Below are positions 5,756 to 7,642 of a DNA stretch of 7,642 bases, piece by piece. Below the pieces are notes generated by a model that saw only the letters and a program-made list of their open reading frames with translations, was not told where the DNA came from and did not search any database. Source of the DNA: Bacteroidota bacterium (GTDB lineage: Bacteria; Bacteroidota; Bacteroidia; NS11-12g; UBA955); the NCBI GenBank assembly GCA_030836345.1, contig JAURQA010000037.1, positions 1-7,642 of the forward strand, read 5' to 3'. Both the position numbers and the translations under genes were made by a program. The stretch's first letter is position 1. Every line of letters begins with the position of its first letter.

Positions 5756-6847
5756 TTATTCTTTAATGAATTGAAGCGCACCTTTTATATTTTGGCCCTT
5801 CAGTTCTAGCAGGTATGTTCCTTTAGAAACAGAAGCAATATTTATTTGATTATTCTCTAATACCCCTTCAGAAACTAATCTACCAGTCATGGTATAAATG
5901 GCATAAGACGCATACGCATGTCCATCGGTATTTATATTTAAGAGGTCTTTTGCAGGGATGGGATATGCAGATATTTGAGATTGAACTGCCTTTAATAAAC
6001 CATTGGTTTTTGCAGGCTCATCCATAAAAGTTGGATCAGAAAAAGAGTCTCCTTCTATTTCGTAACTCGCCACTAGGAACCCATAACCAGGAGCATTGCT
6101 CCACCATTCATGCCCTATATTTGAATCTTCATCCGCATCAAAGTTCAAAGTCGCCATCTGTCCTTCCGTTAATTCTTGCCAAACTCCAGCTATCAGAACT
6201 TTATATATATTTCTTTGATATTTTTTATGCTCAACCATAATGCAGTCGGGTATAGTTGTAGATGATGTCTTTACAGAACCATATCCAACTCCATTAAACG
6301 TATCCAACAAAATTCTACTGAATTCCAAACTATCCACTACTCCAAGAGGGCCCGCACCGTCCAAATCCATACCAATATAGCTTACATTAGTGGCAATATT
6401 TAAAGATCTTACAGCCGAAGTTCCCATCGTCATGGGATAGGTTAAAAGACTAAATTCATAAGGTGTGAAAGGCTCATCTCTATCCTCGTATTGGGTAGAA
6501 TAAATCCCTTGATATAGCAAGTCATCTTCGGTTAAACGCATTCCTACTACAACACTATCATCCGTCTCAATAAGAAAAGTTGCATTAGGGACAAAAGCAG
6601 CCACTGTAGGATTCCAGCCTTTGGGAATAACCTTAAAGACATTGGTATCATCTTTTGAATGTGTGGAGAAATCCCAAACTTTATCAGAACCCGGTTCCTT
6701 TAAAGGATAGTTCGAGTTATCCCTGTCTTCTTCATAAAAAGTGACCTCTTGGCCTACCTTCGCGAAAGATGAAGACGTAATAGTCGCTTGACTAAACAAT
6801 GAGCCTAAACAAATACTTACTGTAATAATAGATATATTTTTTTTCAT
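5756..6847 (-). CDS. Secreted protein with T9SS type A sorting domain
   Basis: This 363-aa protein has a signal peptide (MKKNISIITVSICLGSLFS, likely cut before Q20) and a C-terminal T9SS sorting domain at about residues 289-363: ISAYPIPAKDLLNIN (a variant of the usual YPNPA), YAIYTMTGRLV, GTYLLELKG and the ending ALQFIKE. The protein should therefore cross the outer membrane by type IX secretion and be released or attached to the cell surface. The central region (20-288) is acidic, beta-rich and contains VWDFS, EWWSNAPGYGFLVASYEI and many Asp/Glu residues; I do not recognise a catalytic domain or active-site motif in it. It lies 25 bp downstream of the MATE gene on the same strand, so co-transcription is possible, and ends at a strong terminator. 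Export route is confident; role unknown. Confidence 0.88.
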   Translation of the reverse strand: MKKNISIITVSICLGSLFSQATITSSSFAKVGQEVTFYEEDRDNSNYPLKEPGSDKVWDFSTHSKDDTNVFKVIPKGWNPTVAAFVPNATFLIETDDSVVVGMRLTEDDLLYQGIYSTQYEDRDEPFTPYEFSLLTYPMTMGTSAVRSLNIATNVSYIGMDLDGAGPLGVVDSLEFSRILLDTFNGVGYGSVKTSSTTIPDCIMVEHKKYQRNIYKVLIAGVWQELTEGQMATLNFDADEDSNIGHEWWSNAPGYGFLVASYEIEGDSFSDPTFMDEPAKTNGLLKAVQSQISAYPIPAKDLLNINTDGHAYASYAIYTMTGRLVSEGVLENNQINIASVSKGTYLLELKGQNIKGALQFIKE

Positions 6848-6867
6848 GACGTTTATATTTTGTTATT

Positions 6868-6875
6868 CAAAATTA
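6868..6875 (-). promoter_or_regulatory. Possible -7 box overlapping the MATE stop codon
   Basis: On the minus strand this reads TAATTTTG, matching TAnnTTTG, and its first three bases are the TAA stop of the MATE gene. It is 20 nt before the ATG at 6847, so it could give the secreted protein its own promoter. No clear -33 partner is visible. Confidence 0.35.
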
Positions 6876-7642
6876 ATGCCGAACTAAGTCTTTTCCGAAT
6901 ATTCTATATTCTCCTTGCTTTAATTTCCAAAAATAACGCACGACACCAAGGATACATGCTACCGTTAAACCTATTACAAAACCCCACCAAACGGCTTGCG
7001 CACCATAACCCATGACAACACCAAAGTAGTAACTAAAAGGAATAGGAATAATCCAATAGGAAACCAAGGCAATGGTCATGCTCATTCTGACGTCCTTAAT
7101 TCCACGCAATAAATTCATAGCAACCACTTGAATGCCATCGGCCAATTGAAAAACACATGCGATTGTAAGCAATAATACGGTAAGTTCAAGCGTCTCTCCA
7201 TCAAGTTCAAACAAAAGGGCTATTGGCCTTTTAAAAACAAAGAGTACCGTTCCAAAAAAAAGCTGAAAGATCACACTTAATTGGATCATATCTTTCCCTA
7301 AAAAATTTAGTTTCCTAAGGTTTCTTTCCCCATAAAAGTTACCCGCTAATATTCCACCAGCCTGAGCAACACCTGTCACTGCCATATACGTAAGAGTGGC
7401 AATAGACAAGGCCACTGCATGCGCGGCAGCTTGCACGCTACTTATGGTCCCTACAATTAAGCCACTCACTGCAAAACAGGCTACTTCCGCAAAAAACTGA
7501 ACTCCCAAGGGAATACCCAATTTTATTAATTGGATGGATTCCTTCTTGCAGGCTTTCCAATTAAAGGCTTTAGTTGGTTTTAATTTTCCTAAGGTATTAT
7601 GCTTACTAATATAAATAATGAGCCCTATAGCCATAATTACAC
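6873..7642 (-). CDS. MATE-family multidrug/cation efflux transporter (5' end missing)
   Basis: The visible part is the C-terminal half of a polytopic inner-membrane protein. The frame stays open to the window edge (two codons, Val-Ile, precede the Met codon at 7634), so that Met is almost certainly internal and about 200 residues lie outside. The second-half MATE pattern is clear: a basic loop then IQLIKLGIPLGVQFFAEVACF, a helix ending VAQAGGILAGNFYGERN, then FQLADGIQVVAMNLLRGIKD, and a late GYGAQAVWWGFVIGL helix followed by a basic tail. About six transmembrane segments are present. NorM-type MATE proteins expel drugs or other organic cations using a Na+ or H+ gradient; the substrate here cannot be told. 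The gene ends 25 bp before the T9SS-sorted protein gene. Confidence 0.9.
   Translation of the reverse strand, partial: VIMAIGLIIYISKHNTLGKLKPTKAFNWKACKKESIQLIKLGIPLGVQFFAEVACFAVSGLIVGTISSVQAAAHAVALSIATLTYMAVTGVAQAGGILAGNFYGERNLRKLNFLGKDMIQLSVIFQLFFGTVLFVFKRPIALLFELDGETLELTVLLLTIACVFQLADGIQVVAMNLLRGIKDVRMSMTIALVSYWIIPIPFSYYFGVVMGYGAQAVWWGFVIGLTVACILGVVRYFWKLKQGEYRIFGKDLVRH

Noticed and set aside
6031..6240. Plus-strand 69-codon frame opposite the T9SS-sorted protein.
   Set aside because: It is antisense to a real gene, with no promoter or family resemblance.
1..7642. Defence island, CRISPR array, transposon, tRNA or riboswitch.
   Set aside because: No regular spaced repeats, transposase or recombinase genes, cloverleaf sequences or recognised aptamer motifs were seen on either strand.

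Overview
The window looks like ordinary chromosome of a Bacteroidota bacterium, most likely a flavobacterium-like member. Supporting signs are a type IX secretion (T9SS) sorting domain on a secreted protein, promoter -7 boxes of the Bacteroidota form TAnnTTTG, no convincing Shine-Dalgarno sequences, an AT-rich base composition, and gene families typical of that phylum (CvfB-like S1 protein, single-domain rhodanese, short LuxC-type acyl-CoA reductase, four-helix-bundle S23 protein).

Left part (1-3357). A CvfB-like S1 RNA-binding protein gene, cut by the left edge, runs on the minus strand. It is divergent from a small rhodanese gene on the plus strand. The 38-bp gap between their start codons is almost filled by an imperfect palindrome that carries one TAnnTTTG box facing each way. 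Rhodanese is followed on the same strand by a full-length mitochondrial-type aconitase (756 aa), whose own TAnnTTTG box lies 9 nt before its ATG.

Middle (3358-4817). An 84-bp spacer after aconitase holds a perfect 13-bp inverted repeat plus an inner inverted repeat. It ends directly at the ATG of a stand-alone four-helix-bundle (S23/IVP-like) gene. That gene is convergent, with a 17-bp gap, with a minus-strand acyl-CoA reductase gene.

Right part (4819-7642), all on the minus strand. A MATE-family transporter (right edge cuts off its N-terminus) is followed by a secreted T9SS-sorted protein of unknown function and then a 34-bp perfect-palindrome terminator. Next comes an outer-membrane beta-barrel protein gene whose stop codon is one base from the acyl-CoA reductase start (TAACATG), so these last two are probably one translationally coupled operon.

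Taken together these are mainly housekeeping and cell-envelope genes rather than a defence island or mobile element. I saw no tRNA, rRNA, CRISPR array, transposase or riboswitch, and no gene-free stretch longer than about 175 bp. The parts most worth a second look are the two structured spacers (633-661 and 3363-3441) and the barrel/acyl-CoA reductase coupling.
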